DNA from: Axinella damicornis
Lineage: Eukaryota; Porifera; Demospongiae; Axinellida; Axinellidae
Assembly (NCBI GenBank): GCA_963931865.1
Contig: OZ007514.1
Location: forward strand, 5,496,646 to 5,560,645
Length of the DNA: 64,000 nucleotides
Direction of reading: 5' to 3'
Numbering within the stretch: the stretch's first letter is position 1; the number at the start of each line of letters is the position of its first letter. A program made the position numbers and the translations under genes. Below the pieces are notes generated by a model. It was not told where the DNA came from and searched no databases. It saw nothing but the letters and a program-made list of their open reading frames with translations. Shown here piece by piece: positions 31,933-44,518 of this stretch.

Positions 31933-34107
31933 CTAATGTACATTGGCTTACATGTCGGTGACAATTAATGCACATGGTAGCAAAGTAATTTTCACTACAT
32001 CACTACAGTTGACGTTCGACTACTGAACACTCATGATGTTTGACTGCTGAACAAGCATGATTATGAGGAGACATATCTTAGTGATGTCATAATGTTGCTA
32101 GAATGTTGGTTTTGTCCATAGGTAGCTATGTACATGGCCACTGCAGCATACCAGTCACTTGATCCTCAAAATCCTTCCCAAATGCAGAGGTAGCTAGGTG
32201 GGGCTATTGCTCTTCAAAATAGCTAGCTACACCTTTGTTCTGCAAGTCCTTAATTAGAGACTCAATAGCTGTCAGATGCTCAAAATGCTGCTTGTTCCTC
32301 ACCCTTCTGTGCGTACATGGCTACATCAATGCTTGATCTCACCCACGCAAAATATTGAATTCTAAGAGAAAGATTTTCTGTTTCATAAAGAATTGCACCT
32401 TCAACTTCAGAGGACGCTGCTAGAAGATACAAGGGCAAGAACTATCAGTTGTCCCTTCGTCTGCTCTCTGTTTCACAGAGTGACTTATGTTGGTGAAAAT
32501 AATATATACCTCTATCTCTACATGTGAGTACATGCACTTGCAACATGTTCAATGGCTGTCATAATTATGACTAGCAATTATGCAAGCAACTTTAATGTGA
32601 CCAACAAGCTGTGTCAAATAACATGCAACTTCCAAGCTACTGTGATGTGACTAGCAAACAATTGCTAACAAGCTACTGTCATGTGACTAGACTACTGGCA
32701 TGTGACTAGCAGACTACTGGCATGTGACTACAACAATCAAGTAACTTCCAAAATGTCCAATACAGGTGAGCTAGGTGACTAATATAGACACATGCATACT
32801 AGCTACTTTCACAGGAGCTATTGGAGGTGAACAGTTGTACACTAAAAGAGGACTCCGAAACTGGGATAATTGCTGTGAGTATTTGACTGTACAACAAGAC
32901 AAAATTAGAAGACTAGTACAACTCACAGGAAAAAATGGATTTTTATTACTATGGAAATGGTAATTGCAGGAGAATATGACCTTTGAACTTTCACTTTCCT
33001 TATTGTAGCATCAAAAGTTTTACACCTGAGGAAAACAGAATTAGAACTATTGATTATAGATACAAGGATGTCTCCATTAATTTAATGCAAAATCACTACA
33101 TTTTTACTGCATTTCTGTACCATGAATTTTCATTTTACCACACTTATTGTCCTAATTTCTACACTAGTAATGTTCCTGTGAATGTGATTAATCATGCACA
33201 ACAGCTTAATGTGCTGTAGTCTCATTCCCAGACCGTTTATCCAGTGCATGTATGGCTTCTAGTATAACGCAATACTAAAAGCGATCCATGCTGGGATTGA
33301 TTGGGTCTGGGACCAAGACTGAATGTGCTGTTGTGCTTGCCTCACTGCCAGACTTCTCCAAGCCCTTGTCCTTCCCCAAGGGTGCTGATTATTAATTCCT
33401 TGTAAATGTATTCATGAAGCAACCTCAAAACCCATAATCATTTCTAGATATCGCTGTGCATGTGTATACAGTAATGACATGTATACAGTATAAGGACGAC
33501 ATGGCAGTGTGATGACATGAAAGTGTGACGGACATACATAATTACATATCTATGTATATTTGGGGACTTTCTGCTCTCATTTTTACGTCATGCGTTAATT
33601 CAAAACGATACACAACAAATTGCAAAGTGTACTTCCTCAATGCAAGGAACTGTAAATAGTCTACCTGTTCGATGGACGATGGCGACAACAAAGACGGAAA
33701 CCACTTGTTGACCTACCCATTCATTGGCTAAGGCCTAGAGCAGTGGGCAAACCATGAACAGTTTAACTGACCTCAGACCTAAGCTAGTCCTGCAGAGCAC
33801 ATGGTGTGCTGGACCAGTGTGCAGCACGCATAGCTGTAGGTCATGTGTTACCTGCCATTTGCTAGACTACTTCAGCTATAGCCTGACTCACACACGGTTC
33901 CTGTGTTGTGCATATGTGTGTGCTTTTCGTGTGATATCAGAGGTTGTACTGTGCTCCGCTGTCACATTCTGATGAGAAAACCTTGTATACAAGTTACAAC
34001 TTCTGCACGTTCCACACATCCTATGACCATAAATTATAAGTAATTAAGTAGATTTCGCTCATGCTCGCCCCACAATGCCCAGAATTATAGCTACATATTT
34101 ATATATT

Positions 34108-34243
34108 ATTGCCGAGCACCTTGGCACGAGGCATGCAACTAGAATCGTGCAGTGTAGTCAAGTCGAGAATTGTGCAGTGTAGTAAAGACTTGACTACACT
34201 GCACGATTCTAGCTGCATGCCTCAAATCAAGGCGCTTGGCAAT
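34108..34243. repeat. Foldback element with ATTGCCGAG...CTTGGCAAT ends
   Basis: Left arm ATTGCCGAGCACCTTGGCAC then GAGGCATGCAACTAGAATCG pairs with the right arm ending CAAGGCGCTTGGCAAT. Each arm is ~55 bp, and the arms pair through GTGTAGTCAAGTC / GACTTGACTACAC in the centre. Sister copies at 50133-50253 and 57454-57583 are in the same duplicated block; a half copy lies near 27868-27920. Confidence 0.8.
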
Positions 34244-36489
34244 TGCAAGGCTGTAAGTGCAGTTCATGAGTATTGTACTGCAGTTCACTTGACTACAAGG
34301 GTGTGCAGCAGTTGACTTAAAAATGTAAAAGTCCCGCATGGGTTAGTCCCATGAGACTGATTTATGTCACCAGAACCCATGAGAGCATTTTAAGTCACTA
34401 CAATTGACTTAAGTTGCCATGAAGATATACAATGCATACTCATGGGGACCATTTTAAGTCAAATCACTAAAGAGTATGCCCTCGATCATTGTATCACGTC
34501 ATCAATGTACCACATTCCACACAGTGACATCCTATGACTAGACAATGGCTATGCCAATCACCCAGAGAGAATGACTTAAAATGGTCCCATGAGTAATGGA
34601 CAAGTATTATACCATTCATTGTGGGACCATCTGTTCACATGACTACAATGTTTTGCAATTAAAGTTATAACTGTTTCACATTCTGCACGTTCCGCACATC
34701 CCATGGCTAGACAAGGAAGTAGATTTCATAGTAATGCAACAACTGATGTTGTCACTAGGCTAAGGCTACTGTGTGCAGCTCATGAGTACTGCACCGCAGT
34801 ACATGACTACAAGCATTGTTTTATGAGGTTCATAGACCCCACCGAGGGCCTCAGAGGGGTCCTCAAGACAGTCCAAGTTTAGGGAGATCCTGGGTAAAAA
34901 TCTGGCTGACATCCTCCTTTCACCTCTAGTTGCTAGGCCTGTGGGTGGTCATGAATGTCATTAACAGTAGTGCCAGAGGGAGCTCTCCACGTGTGCCAAA
35001 GCCCTGAACCCTTTTAAGAGCAATTCCTGGTCTGACGAGAAGCCCTACAGTGTATAGGGGCTAAATGACGTCTATACATGTCATTGGGGCTTAATGTGCT
35101 GCTGTCCTTGCCTCATTGCCAGGCTTCTTCCTGGCTTTATATATACCCTACCATGACACTCTATCATTAATTTGGCAGGCAATTATTAAATTTCATGGCA
35201 ACGCATCATGTTCCCCCATGACAATTACTTAATGCAATGTAGAGCAGGCAGTGGACTCCACTGTACAGAATGATGCAGAGAAGAGGTAGGAAGCTCTGCA
35301 TGAGCAAATGTATACTACATGGATCCATATAGTATACATAGCTATACAACATCAGATGACCAGTCTCATTTTAGACACAATTTCAAATGAACCACTCGCA
35401 ACTACTGTCTTTGCACTTGCCAGTCTGCTACATAGGTATTACTGTACACTAGTCTATCACTACAGTAATAATAATTCACTACTGCCCTTGTCATCTGAGT
35501 TGCAAGCTGTTGGCACAGGAACTAGTCTATTACTAGAAATACGTATGCATATGTGTGGATGCCGCACGCAAGTGAAAATAATGCTGTAGTGCGCCCTTCA
35601 CACCCTTGCCCTTCACAAAGTGTGACGGATATACATACACAATTATGTATGTATGTATGTTTTCACATCATGTGTTAATTCTAAACGATACACAACAAAT
35701 TGCAAAGTGTAGCTACTTCCTCAATGCAAGGAACCGCTAATAGTCTACCTGTTTGATGGACAATGGTGACAACAACGATGGAAAGCACTTGTTGACCTAC
35801 CCATTCATTGGCTAGAGGCCTAGAGCAATGGGTGAACCATAAACAGCTTAACTGACCTCAGACCTGTACAGTCCTGCAGAGCACATGGTGTGCTCGTCCA
35901 GTGTGCAGCATGCATAGCGATAGGTCGTGTGTTACCTGCCATTTGCTAGCCTGACTCACACGCGGTTCCTGTGTTGTGCATAATTATGAGTGCGCTATCA
36001 TTCTGTGGCCTGAGGTTGTGCTGTGCTCATGCAGTCACATTCTGATGACAATCTTAAGTCATGAGAACCCATGGGACACCCATGGGAGCATTTTAAGTCA
36101 CTACAGTTGATTTAAGTTGCCATGAAGATAATTATACAATGCATAGTATTACTCATGGGTAAGTCAAGTCATTAAAGAGTATGCCCCCATTGTATCACGT
36201 CATCAGAGTAATTCCCTGCCAATTACCCACATTCCACACATCCTATGACTAGACCATGGCACGACAATTATCCAATCCCATTGAGAGAATGACTTGAAAT
36301 GGTCCCATGAGTAATAGACAACATCCTATCTATTGTGGGAACATCTGTTCACATGACTACTATAGCTATATGGTTCACATTCAACATGTTCCACACATCC
36401 TATGACTACAGACAAAGGAAGTACTAGTAGATTTCACAACAATTGATGTTGCTACTATATGGCTAAGACTACATACAGCTCATAAGTAC

Positions 36490-36932
36490 TATAGATGTCA
36501 TTTAGACCCTATGCACTTGTAGGGCTTCTTGTCAGATCAGGAATTGCCCTTAAAAGGTTCAGAGGGCTTAGGGCTAGCGCATGTGGAGAGTCCCTCTGGC
36601 AATACCATCATGACCACCCAGGCCCAGCAATTAGAGGCCAGATTCTCACCCAGGATCTCCCTTAATAAGGACTGGACAGCATGACTGCTGACACATCATA
36701 CACCACCAATCTGCATGTTTTCTTGAGGACCCGTCTAAGGCCCTCAGTGGGGTATATATGAATCCCTGGCTCTCCCCACTTTGACATTCATTTTAGCGGG
36801 GGGTGGGCACACAAAACCGGCCAAATTTTGGACCTCTGAAGCCTTTCCAGGGCAATTCCTGGTCTGACGAGAAGCCCTACCAGTGCATAGGGTCTAAATG
36901 ACGTCTATAGGTGTCATTGGGGCTTAAGGGTC
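36490..36932. repeat. Foldback element with ~85-bp ends (CCTATGCACTTGTAGGGCTT)
   Basis: TCATTTAGACCCTATGCACT...GGGCTTCTTGTCAGA at the left is inverse to TCTGACGAGAAGCCC...GTCTAAATGACGTCTATA at the right. The centre holds a short CCCC ACTTTGACATTCATTTTAGC GGGGGG fold. In the paralogue at 58170-58560 this same spot is expanded to about 42 C and 19 G. Related copies lie at 17600-17755, 29165-29535 and 34827-35098. Confidence 0.7.
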
Positions 36933-37354
36933 AAGGTTGTTTTGGCAATTGGTCCTTCACAAAACATTGTAGTCATGTGAACTGCTGCAGTACTCATGAG
37001 CTGCACGTAGTCTTAGCCGCTAAGGCTCCGTGCAGCTCATGAGCGGTTACAAGCTATATATTATAGTAACAACATCAGTTGTTACGAAATCTACTTCCTT
37101 GTCATATAGTCATAGGATGTGTGGAACATGCAGAATGTGGAACAGTTGTAGCTTTGCAAAACATCGTAGTCATATGAACGTTAACTGCAGTGCAGATGCC
37201 ATAGCCTCATGACTTCAGTTACAGGAAGCCATGAGGCTATAGCCACCTTTACTGAGATGGGGTGATATAGCCTTGCAGTGTAGCTAACTTTCCATACAGC
37301 TATTGTAAAGTACGCAACTGACCTTACTGTAGAAAACTGCATGATATGGATTAG

Positions 37355-38428
37355 CTAGTGAGTGTGCTTGTGAGCAAATATGCTGTGGAAAGTAGAAAAA
37401 TCTCTCGCCACGGTGTTCTGTGAGCCAATGATTCGGAGGGACTCATCTCCAGGGAATTCTGCTGAGACAGCAAACTCTGTTGCAGTGAATTCTGCTGGTG
37501 GCTTCTTACGGAAAACCTTTTTTAGGATGCTTGGGTGTAGCAAGAAGGCCAGAGCAACCAGTAGGACTCGCAGTGATTCAACTATAGCATGTGCCAAAAA
37601 GAGAGGAAAGTTCGGATCCTCATTCTTCCATGTTGTAATTGCATGGTAAATACGGTTGGCCAGCATAATGGTGAAGAGGATGTTGTAAATGAGGGGGTAT
37701 GCTAACAGTGGTAGGGCCTCTTTGAGAGCTCGACGATGAGCTTCCTTTTTAAAGCTTTCTACTCTTTCTCTACCACTTGCAACTCTTTCCTTACAAAGTG
37801 TGATCACAATTGCAATGAATGCAACATAACTGCCGAAGACAAAGATTGCAAGGGGCCCGTATAATAGAGCGAAGTGGTATACTAACCCCAGAGTGTAGCC
37901 AGTGTGACAATCTCCATTGGTCAGCTTTATCCAACACCAGATTCCCGAGAGGCCATACATGTCACTGGCGAAAGGGATCCAGTTGATAATGAAGGGAAAC
38001 AGTAGTATAATAATCAGCACACTAACTTCATGCTTTGGTTTGTTGGCTTGGTATTTGAATACTGCCATCAAGGTTAAGTTGACTACGACCCAAGCTATGG
38101 TGCCATCAAATATCCACTCCGACATTTGGTTGATGAAACCGAATGCAGCACATAAGCCATCCAAGCCTTCTCTGACTTGCACCTCTCCATTGCTGTGGTG
38201 GACTGGTGTTATGCCAAGAATAAATGTCACTGAATAGCTACCAGCAGCTACCATCAAGTAGAGCACAAGACGATTGAGAAAACTCCGATAGAGCTTCAGA
38301 ACAATGATCAATATAACAGCAAGAGCGCATGCTATGATAGCCAGTGCTGAAACTGAGACAACAGCAGCAGTGGCCTGGTTCAACTCTTCTTGACTGAAGT
38401 GAAAACAGGAATTATTCACACTGGCCAT
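37355..38428 (-). CDS. 7TM receptor, copy 7 (c-type), intact
   Basis: 357 residues from ATG 38428 (MASVNNSCFHFSQEELNQ). It shares the c-type TM2/TM3 signatures (GSYSVTFILGITP, SEWIFDGTIAW) with copy 3. Distinct residues include KLYRSFLN at the TM1 end, CHTGYTLGLVYHFALLYG in the second outer loop and TM5, AITTWKNEDPNF in the third outer loop, and a basic tail start KKVFRKKPPAEF. The tail is cut short (SIFAHKHTH) compared with the usual ...RDNTQAH, because the DNA encoding the last residues is rearranged near 37355-37375. No frame lesion is visible, and it is probably functional. Confidence 0.88.
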   Translation of the reverse strand: MASVNNSCFHFSQEELNQATAAVVSVSALAIIACALAVILIIVLKLYRSFLNRLVLYLMVAAGSYSVTFILGITPVHHSNGEVQVREGLDGLCAAFGFINQMSEWIFDGTIAWVVVNLTLMAVFKYQANKPKHEVSVLIIILLFPFIINWIPFASDMYGLSGIWCWIKLTNGDCHTGYTLGLVYHFALLYGPLAIFVFGSYVAFIAIVITLCKERVASGRERVESFKKEAHRRALKEALPLLAYPLIYNILFTIMLANRIYHAITTWKNEDPNFPLFLAHAIVESLRVLLVALAFLLHPSILKKVFRKKPPAEFTATEFAVSAEFPGDESLRIIGSQNTVARDFSTFHSIFAHKHTH

Positions 38429-40005
38429 GTTAACGACAAAATGTAGCTATCTTCTTCCAGTTCAACACTCCAGACATTCAGGACTGCTAATACTGGTTCC
38501 ACCTGCAGATCATTTTGCTATATAGCTATGACTGTTCAGCTAATATATAGCTTTGCTACAACGAAAGCTCAGTGCAATATTCATGACATGTCGTGCATTG
38601 CCCAGACGCCACGATCGAAGTCGGTGGTGCGTGCGTCATTATACCGTCATGAATAATTGGGGCCGGTCAAGCGGGCGCGCGGCGAAGCTGCGCGCGGAGC
38701 GGAGCACTTGATCACGTTTCTGTGGAATGCCAATTACATGTACATGTAAACCAGTGAAGTGCCAGCTCTAGTTGAGGACGGGTTCCGTACCCTTGGAGGT
38801 CTGAACTGACTATGTTCAATAGTCTCGCTGGTTCAATAGTCTCTTGTGACTGCTTTTGACAGAGCCCCTCCCCATGATGTCTTCAGTGCAGCCTTTTGTC
38901 TGTGCACTGTGGGATACAGCTAGTGTTAGCCTCGTTCCCAGCCCACGCGGCCTGGGAACGAGGCTAAGCTAGTGTAGGCTGGAATACATGCAGTGATGTT
39001 GTTATTACATTCCAAATGTATTTGATGACATTGCGTTCTCAATTACCTGCACTATTTGACTGATTGTTAGCACTAAACATATTTACAATTCTTGAGTGGC
39101 AGTTGTTCGCAAGATTTTCATGCTTGGTTAAACATCGGACAAAGGTACGTGTTGGCACATGCACTGCAGGGAGGAACTTTCGCCATGTAGTAAATGACTT
39201 TGATACCACTTGGGGGGACTACCATGCAACTTTGTGTTCCAAATGTCTACGACATTAGAATAATTGGCTGCACTATTAATTACAACGTGAGTTTACAACT
39301 TAACTGCATGCATATCAGGCACAGTTCAGATCACCATTGACACTTGGAATAGCCACTTTATCACTTACTGCTTTACTACACACTAGATGTTCTGCATGCA
39401 AGGCCATACTTTATGCAGTTTGTATTGCTTTTGTATAGCTCCTTCAGACTCTGTCATCCCCTCTCACCAATGCCAAATCATCAATAGTTCAATAAACTTC
39501 CTTGAGCCAGTAGAGGCACTCACTGGTACATCTCACTCGGTGATGGGATTCAGTGTCCCCAGCCGCACTCAACTAGCTAGCGTAGTTGCCAACTGGTGAA
39601 TCACTAATATTGTATCATAAGAGTTTCCTATAATTATAGCTAGACACTCAACAGCGTCCTAATGCAGGTTGGATGTGCTGCATATATAATTATGGCTCAC
39701 TGCATGCTTAATTACTCTAGTAGCAAGTAATGGCGCCTGCCTGACTGCATGTGCACCCTTAATTCAGTTAGGTGTGTTTGCTGTGGTAAATATATAGGTC
39801 GATCATAATTGTACTACATGTACCCTGTGGAAGCCACTAAGGGTAAACCGTTCATAGCAACCAAAGTAACTGTTGTCATTTAACCAAACTTTAGAATCAG
39901 AATGGGAAGCAACCTACAGTAAGCAAGATAGTTAAATCACATGACCACTTCTACACAGTACTATTACAGCAAGCTTGACTTGAATGTACAGATCACTGAT
40001 GTGGA
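38429..40005. repeat. Intergenic block between c- and d-type copies, second unit
   Basis: Matches 19266-22270 with deletions. It contains a GC-rich patch (38660-38700, GGGCGCGCGGCGAAGCTGCG, partly self-complementary with GCGCGGAGCGGAGC), the 40-bp hairpin at 38927, the conserved phrase at 39506-39570, and receptor 3' flank near 39830-40000. No gene. Confidence 0.55.
38927..38966. repeat. 40-bp hairpin MITE with 9-bp target duplication
   Basis: TAGCCTCGTTCCCAG and CTGGGAACGAGGCTA are exact inverses around a ten-base loop. AGCTAGTGT is repeated exactly at 38918-38926 and 38967-38975. It is the smallest clear member of the TAGCCTCG family here. Confidence 0.85.
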
Positions 40006-41088
40006 CTACTGTTCTTGTGCATTGTCTTGAACAAATATGCTGTGGAACATAGAAGCATCTTTTGCCATCGTGTTTACCGAGCCAGTGATTCGGAGGGAAT
40101 CATCTTCAGGGAACTCGGCTGAGACATAAAAATCTGTTGCAGTGATTTCCGCTGCTGTTGGCTTCCTACAGAAAACTTTTCTGAGTATGTTTGGGTGCAG
40201 CAAGAAGGCCAGAGCTGCCAGAATGACTCGCAGTGATTCAGATATGGCATGCGCCAAAAAGAGAGGAAAGTTCGGATTCTCGTTCTTCGATGTTGCGATT
40301 GCATTGTACACACGGTTAGCCAGCATAATGAAGTAGAAGATGTTGTAAATGAGGGGGTATGCTAACAGTGGTAGGGCCTCTTTGAGAGCTCGACGATGAG
40401 CTTCCTTTTTAAAGCTTTCTGCTCTTTCCCTACCACTTTCAACTCTTTCCTTACAAAGTGTGATCACAATTGCAATAAATGCAACATAGCTGCCGAAGAC
40501 GAAGATTCCAAAGGGCCCGTAGTATAGAGTAAAGTGGTACACTACTCCCAGAGTGTGGTCACTGTGACAGTCTCCATTGGTCAGCTTTATCCAACACCAG
40601 ATTCCCGCGAGGCCGTACATGTCATTGACGAAAGGGATCCAGTTGATAATGAAGGGAAACAGCAGTATAATAATCAGCCCACTAACTTCATGCTTCGGTT
40701 TGTTTGCTTGGTATTTGAATACTGCCATCAAGGTTAGGTAGACTATGACCCAAGCCATGGTGCCATGAAAGATCCATTCCGTCATGTGGTTGATGAAACC
40801 GAATGCAGCACATAGTCCATCCAAGCCTTCTCTGACTTGCAACTCTCCATTGCTGTGGTGGATTGGTGTTATCGCAAGAATAAATGCTATTGAGTTGCTA
40901 GCAGCAGCTACCATCAGGTAGAGTACAAGACGGTTGAGAAACTTCCGATAGAGCTTCAGAACTATGATCAGTATAACAGCAAGAGCACATGCTATGATAG
41001 CCAGTGCTGAAACTGAGACCACAGCAGCAGTGGCCTGGTTCAACTGTTCTTGACTGAACTCAAAACAAGAATTATTCACACTGGCCAT
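40006..41088 (-). CDS. 7TM receptor, copy 8 (d-type), intact
   Basis: 360 residues from ATG 41088 (MASVNNSCFEFSQEQ). The open frame extends 15 codons further upstream, but that part lacks an ATG and is not conserved. The d-type marks are AAASNSIAFILAITPIHHSNGELQ in TM2 and outer loop 1, NHMTEWIFHGTMAW in TM3, a Tyr-rich TM6 end (YNIFYFIMLANRVYNAIATSKNENPNF), and the tail RKVFCRKPTAAEITATDFY...DNAQEQ. Because its only d-type paralogues (22271, 63371) are dead, this is the sole working d-type receptor in the window. Array DNA ends a short way upstream; single-copy DNA follows. Confidence 0.88.
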   Translation of the reverse strand: MASVNNSCFEFSQEQLNQATAAVVSVSALAIIACALAVILIIVLKLYRKFLNRLVLYLMVAAASNSIAFILAITPIHHSNGELQVREGLDGLCAAFGFINHMTEWIFHGTMAWVIVYLTLMAVFKYQANKPKHEVSGLIIILLFPFIINWIPFVNDMYGLAGIWCWIKLTNGDCHSDHTLGVVYHFTLYYGPFGIFVFGSYVAFIAIVITLCKERVESGRERAESFKKEAHRRALKEALPLLAYPLIYNIFYFIMLANRVYNAIATSKNENPNFPLFLAHAISESLRVILAALAFLLHPNILRKVFCRKPTAAEITATDFYVSAEFPEDDSLRITGSVNTMAKDASMFHSIFVQDNAQEQ

Positions 41089-44015
41089 GTTAGCTAACTC
41101 ATCAATCCTATTATGTCTCCCAACACGTTGCATTTATAGTCGCTCAACACTACTATTCATTGTGAAGATCAGTTATCTCTGAATAGCTGGACTTCGGACT
41201 CTGGACTGAACTAAGTCTAACCTCCGTCACGTAGCCGGTATCCGGCGTTACCCCGGGGGCATTTAACCAAATTTTGCGCGTGTGAGTACTATAATTATAG
41301 TGCACACGCGTGCGACCTCTGAACCTTGAACTCCACAAGAATGCCCGAGAGCAAGGGCCCCCCGGGGCTGGAACCTTCCTGAAGAACAGGCTTAGCACAC
41401 TAGCTGTAACGTACGCAGTCGGGGTGAAGCAGCAGCGTGCAACAGCTGAAGCGGACGTAATCGGGAAGGAGCAGCAGACAATCAGGGCCAGAGAGCAGTT
41501 ATATACCTGGCGACGGACTGCTGATTAGGAAGTATAGCCCAGAGCTACTTGTATTATAGGAATTTGCGCTCCGGGCACTTGCGCATGCTCGTGGGGGCAT
41601 CGATTGGCTAGAGCTATAAGATGGCTATCCCAGGTCGTGAATTAATGGAACCTTCAGTTTTCCAGCCTGATCTTCAAATTCTCACCTCAAGAATACCTGT
41701 TGACAGTAGACTATGATGTCAGTTGGACTCAACTCGCTGGCTAGTTACACTTGCAGCCCGGAGACAACAGCTTTCTTGCCTCAGTCAGTGGAATCGAGAT
41801 TAATTAGACAGCAAAAGCTTGCCAACAATACTCCAACTGTGTGGCACCGCCTCCCTTCCAATATCCAGCAAGTATAATTATTCATCAGGCTACATATATA
41901 AAAAATGTATATAACCTGTGAGAAAACGTGTCCAATAGACCCTTCATATTTCATACAAGATATGACCCATAGTCTAAGCTGATTGCTGGTCTCATTCTAC
42001 TGATAGTATATGTGTGTTGATATTAAAATCTCTTACGAGTGTAGAATATATAATTATATTCTGGAGCAAAACAATCTTTCAGTACTCGCATTTACAAGGA
42101 CAAAGTTGTTTCAGAGTCAGAGGAATAATTATCTATTGTACATGGGCTGAATTTTGCCCATTGGAACTTTCATCCTATAGGACATATAGCAGGCTCCACC
42201 TACTATAGGTATATGTATATATACCCAGTACCACAGACACTAATCTCTTTAGTTACTTTGCCTTCCCTTGAATTATGACAGATTGCATGGTTTGCTCCCA
42301 AGCCGAGGTGATGTTTAACCATGCACCTTGCAGATCCATTGTTACTCCAGAATCAGTATTACTGGCTTGAGTGTATTATGCTCAATAAAGATGCCTATTC
42401 CAGAATAATTCTTCCATGCTATAATTGCTATTAAATTAGTCCCATGCAAATTATAAGTATGCTCAAATTACTCTCATTTCTTAATTGAATAAACCCCTCA
42501 ATTTGTGAACCACAATCATGTGTGAGAGTCTTAAGCTTGTTCCAAGACTACTGGCAGGCGATGATTCGCTACAACTAAAAGAGGACCAGCATCCCTCCCA
42601 CGTCTTGGCATTAATTTTATCTCTCCCTTGTTTTCATCCTCTATACCTGCAGGTAGAACCTCCCTACCTTTCACTAAAACGGGTCTTTGCTGGACAGTGT
42701 TAAGTACCTGGGCCTCATCTGATCTCTCCTGGACTAATTGCAAAAATGTCATTACCTCGGAGGCTCCAAAGCCTGAAAGCAGTTTGGGTGCTGATACTGA
42801 CATCATTCACAAGCCATGCAAGTGATCAAATAATGGTGGTGGGAACGGCCTGGAAACAAGGCTACGTGGGTTGTCCATTGCTCCTACTGCAACTAGGCCT
42901 TGGCATATAATGCTCAACTTTTATAGAATAATGCTTCGCAGCACTGCTCTTTTAGTTAGCCAATTATGCTCTGATTTAAGAGGAAGATGCTCATGAAAAT
43001 GCTCATGATATTGCAGAATGACTTGCCCCTGAGTATAGCTGAGCCAGGTAATATTGGGCAGAAATCTGACTATAGGCTCGTTCCCAGGTGCCTAAAAGGT
43101 GGAGAGGAGCATCTGGTATCCACTTTCTCCATACATTTCGTCAAGATATGTTATGTCAGCTGAAATAACACAGACAAATGTTCGTACCGAGCCCTCACCA
43201 AGTCTGTCAGGTAACATGTGATTGAAAATGATTAAAAGATGCTGGATTGTGCTCAAAATTAATAATGCTCAGTGCTCACAACTATGCATAATGCTCGTTT
43301 TAGTGCTAGCCTTATATGCCAAGGCCTAACTGCAACTCTCTCACAGTTTCATCCAGACATTAACGTCCATCCAATTGCTCATACTAATAGATTCATGTGC
43401 TCCTTTTTCCCTTCTTTGTGGAATAACTCTGCAGTCCATTCTACACTCAAGCACTCCCTATCACTGTACCATTGCATTGAAGCTAATGATGTATGCTAGC
43501 ATTAGCTCTATAAGCATCCCTTGCTAAATGCAAAAAAATGTTCAAACGATATTGTACAATATAGAATCTATCAGCAAACCATGCATACAAACCTGTTACA
43601 ACTCCTTGCAGATGAGAGGCTAAACAGCTTCAATAAGATGCAAATAGCTACTTTGCTAAGATAATTTTACAATGCCACGTCTCTTTGCATTCACCACCGT
43701 ATACTTCTCAGATGTTGGTTTGGGGTGTAGGGGAAGTACCTGTAGGAGATGTGAAGAGCCTTGTGCGGGAGACTAAGCTGGCATCCAGCTGCAGGGGAAA
43801 GGATATTACAGTTTCGTTGCTTCACCTCCAGTATATGTAATTGTGTACTTATACAATGCCAGACTCGGACCTAAGATAATTTCGCATGATTGGCACTATT
43901 AACAAAATTAAAGCTCTAGATCTTGTAGTTTGGCTAGGATAATATGATGTGCACGCTCACATTAATTTTTTTGGTGTTCAGAGCCAAAGTACAGACTGCA
44001 CTTACGGGTATCAAT
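41089..44015. other. Mostly single-copy DNA between the array and the coiled-coil gene
   Basis: 41230-41530 is GC-richer, with an open + frame (about 41310-41528; NAREQGPPGAGTFLKNRLST) of unknown origin. 42531-42806 minus is an open frame of 91 codons with a possible acceptor (GATGTCAG) and donor (CAGGTACTT), which might be an exon of an unseen gene. MITE ends occur at 42838-42865 and 43078. 43545-43860 is a diverged copy of the a-type upstream block (10980-11260). I see nothing else certain. Confidence 0.45.
43272..43499 (+). pseudogene. Fragment of a LINE ORF2 C-terminus
   Basis: The + frame contains HTNRFMCSFFPSLWNNSA then HSTLKHSLSLYH. This resembles the usual end of CR1/Jockey-type ORF2 (R-T-N-R-F ... 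S-F-F-P ... W-N ... L ... F-K), as also seen in the relic at 1363-1575. No RT domain remains next to it. It is a small decayed fragment, and the assignment rests on this motif only. Confidence 0.4.
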
Positions 44016-44110
44016 TAGCCTCGTTCCCAGTCCCACGCCCAGCTTTCCGTCACTTGCAGTACCGTACTGCAAGCGACGAAAAGCTGGGCGTGGGACTGGG
44101 TACAAGGCTA
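44016..44110. repeat. 95-bp hairpin MITE with 9-bp target duplication
   Basis: The whole element is one long hairpin: TAGCCTCGTTCCCAGTCCCA... pairs with ...TGGGACTGGGTACAAGGCTA over ~47 bp per arm. GGTATCAAT is repeated exactly at 44007-44015 and 44111-44119. Its interior (CCCACGCCCAGCTTTCCGTC) matches the copies at 4-109 and 5960. Confidence 0.9.
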
Positions 44111-44518
44111 GGTATCAATCTCTTGAGTCTCTTGATATAATAATAGCTACAGCGGTCATCTAAGGGATTGCTCTGATGCCCTATTCATACAGAGCAGGTT
44201 CCTTTGCTTTGGTTGGTGCATTCTACTGTGTGACACAGTGACATGACATACTAGTACTGTGAGCACACATGTAACATGCAGGGTCAACAACGGACCGTTT
44301 TCAGCTGATGTCACTTCCTGTGTACTAATCAATCAACATTTCATCCAGTATGTACTGTATGTCATTGAGATACTTAGCTGATGTGTCAAGTTTCAGTGCA
44401 GCTCATTCAATACAGGAGTTATGAGCCCAATACAAATTTGCCCCCCCCCCCCCCCCCCCCCCCCCCCAATCATGTAGAAAATGGTCTGTTGAGGACTAAC
44501 ATACTAGATTGTGGTATC
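44111..44518. other. 3' flank of the coiled-coil gene with a 27-base C-run
   Basis: Non-coding. A pure C-run lies at 44441-44467, about 50 bases past the stop codon of the minus-strand coiled-coil gene, where its 3' untranslated region should be. Confidence 0.6.

Larger units (their letters stand above)
31933..37354. repeat. Long intergenic block between copies 6 and 7
   Basis: 31933-33340 is nearly identical to 48109-49380 (very recent duplication). 32983-33219 + has an open frame (TPEENRIRTIDYRYKDVSIN) that also appears, broken, at 15560, 27720, 49150 and 53715; it may be a relic exon of unknown origin. Further parts are a hairpin MITE (33219-33315), a foldback element (34108-34243), CATGGG/TTTTAAGTC elements (34300-34640 and 36050-36330), and foldback copies at 34827-35098 and 36490-36932. 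No intact gene seen. Confidence 0.55.
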
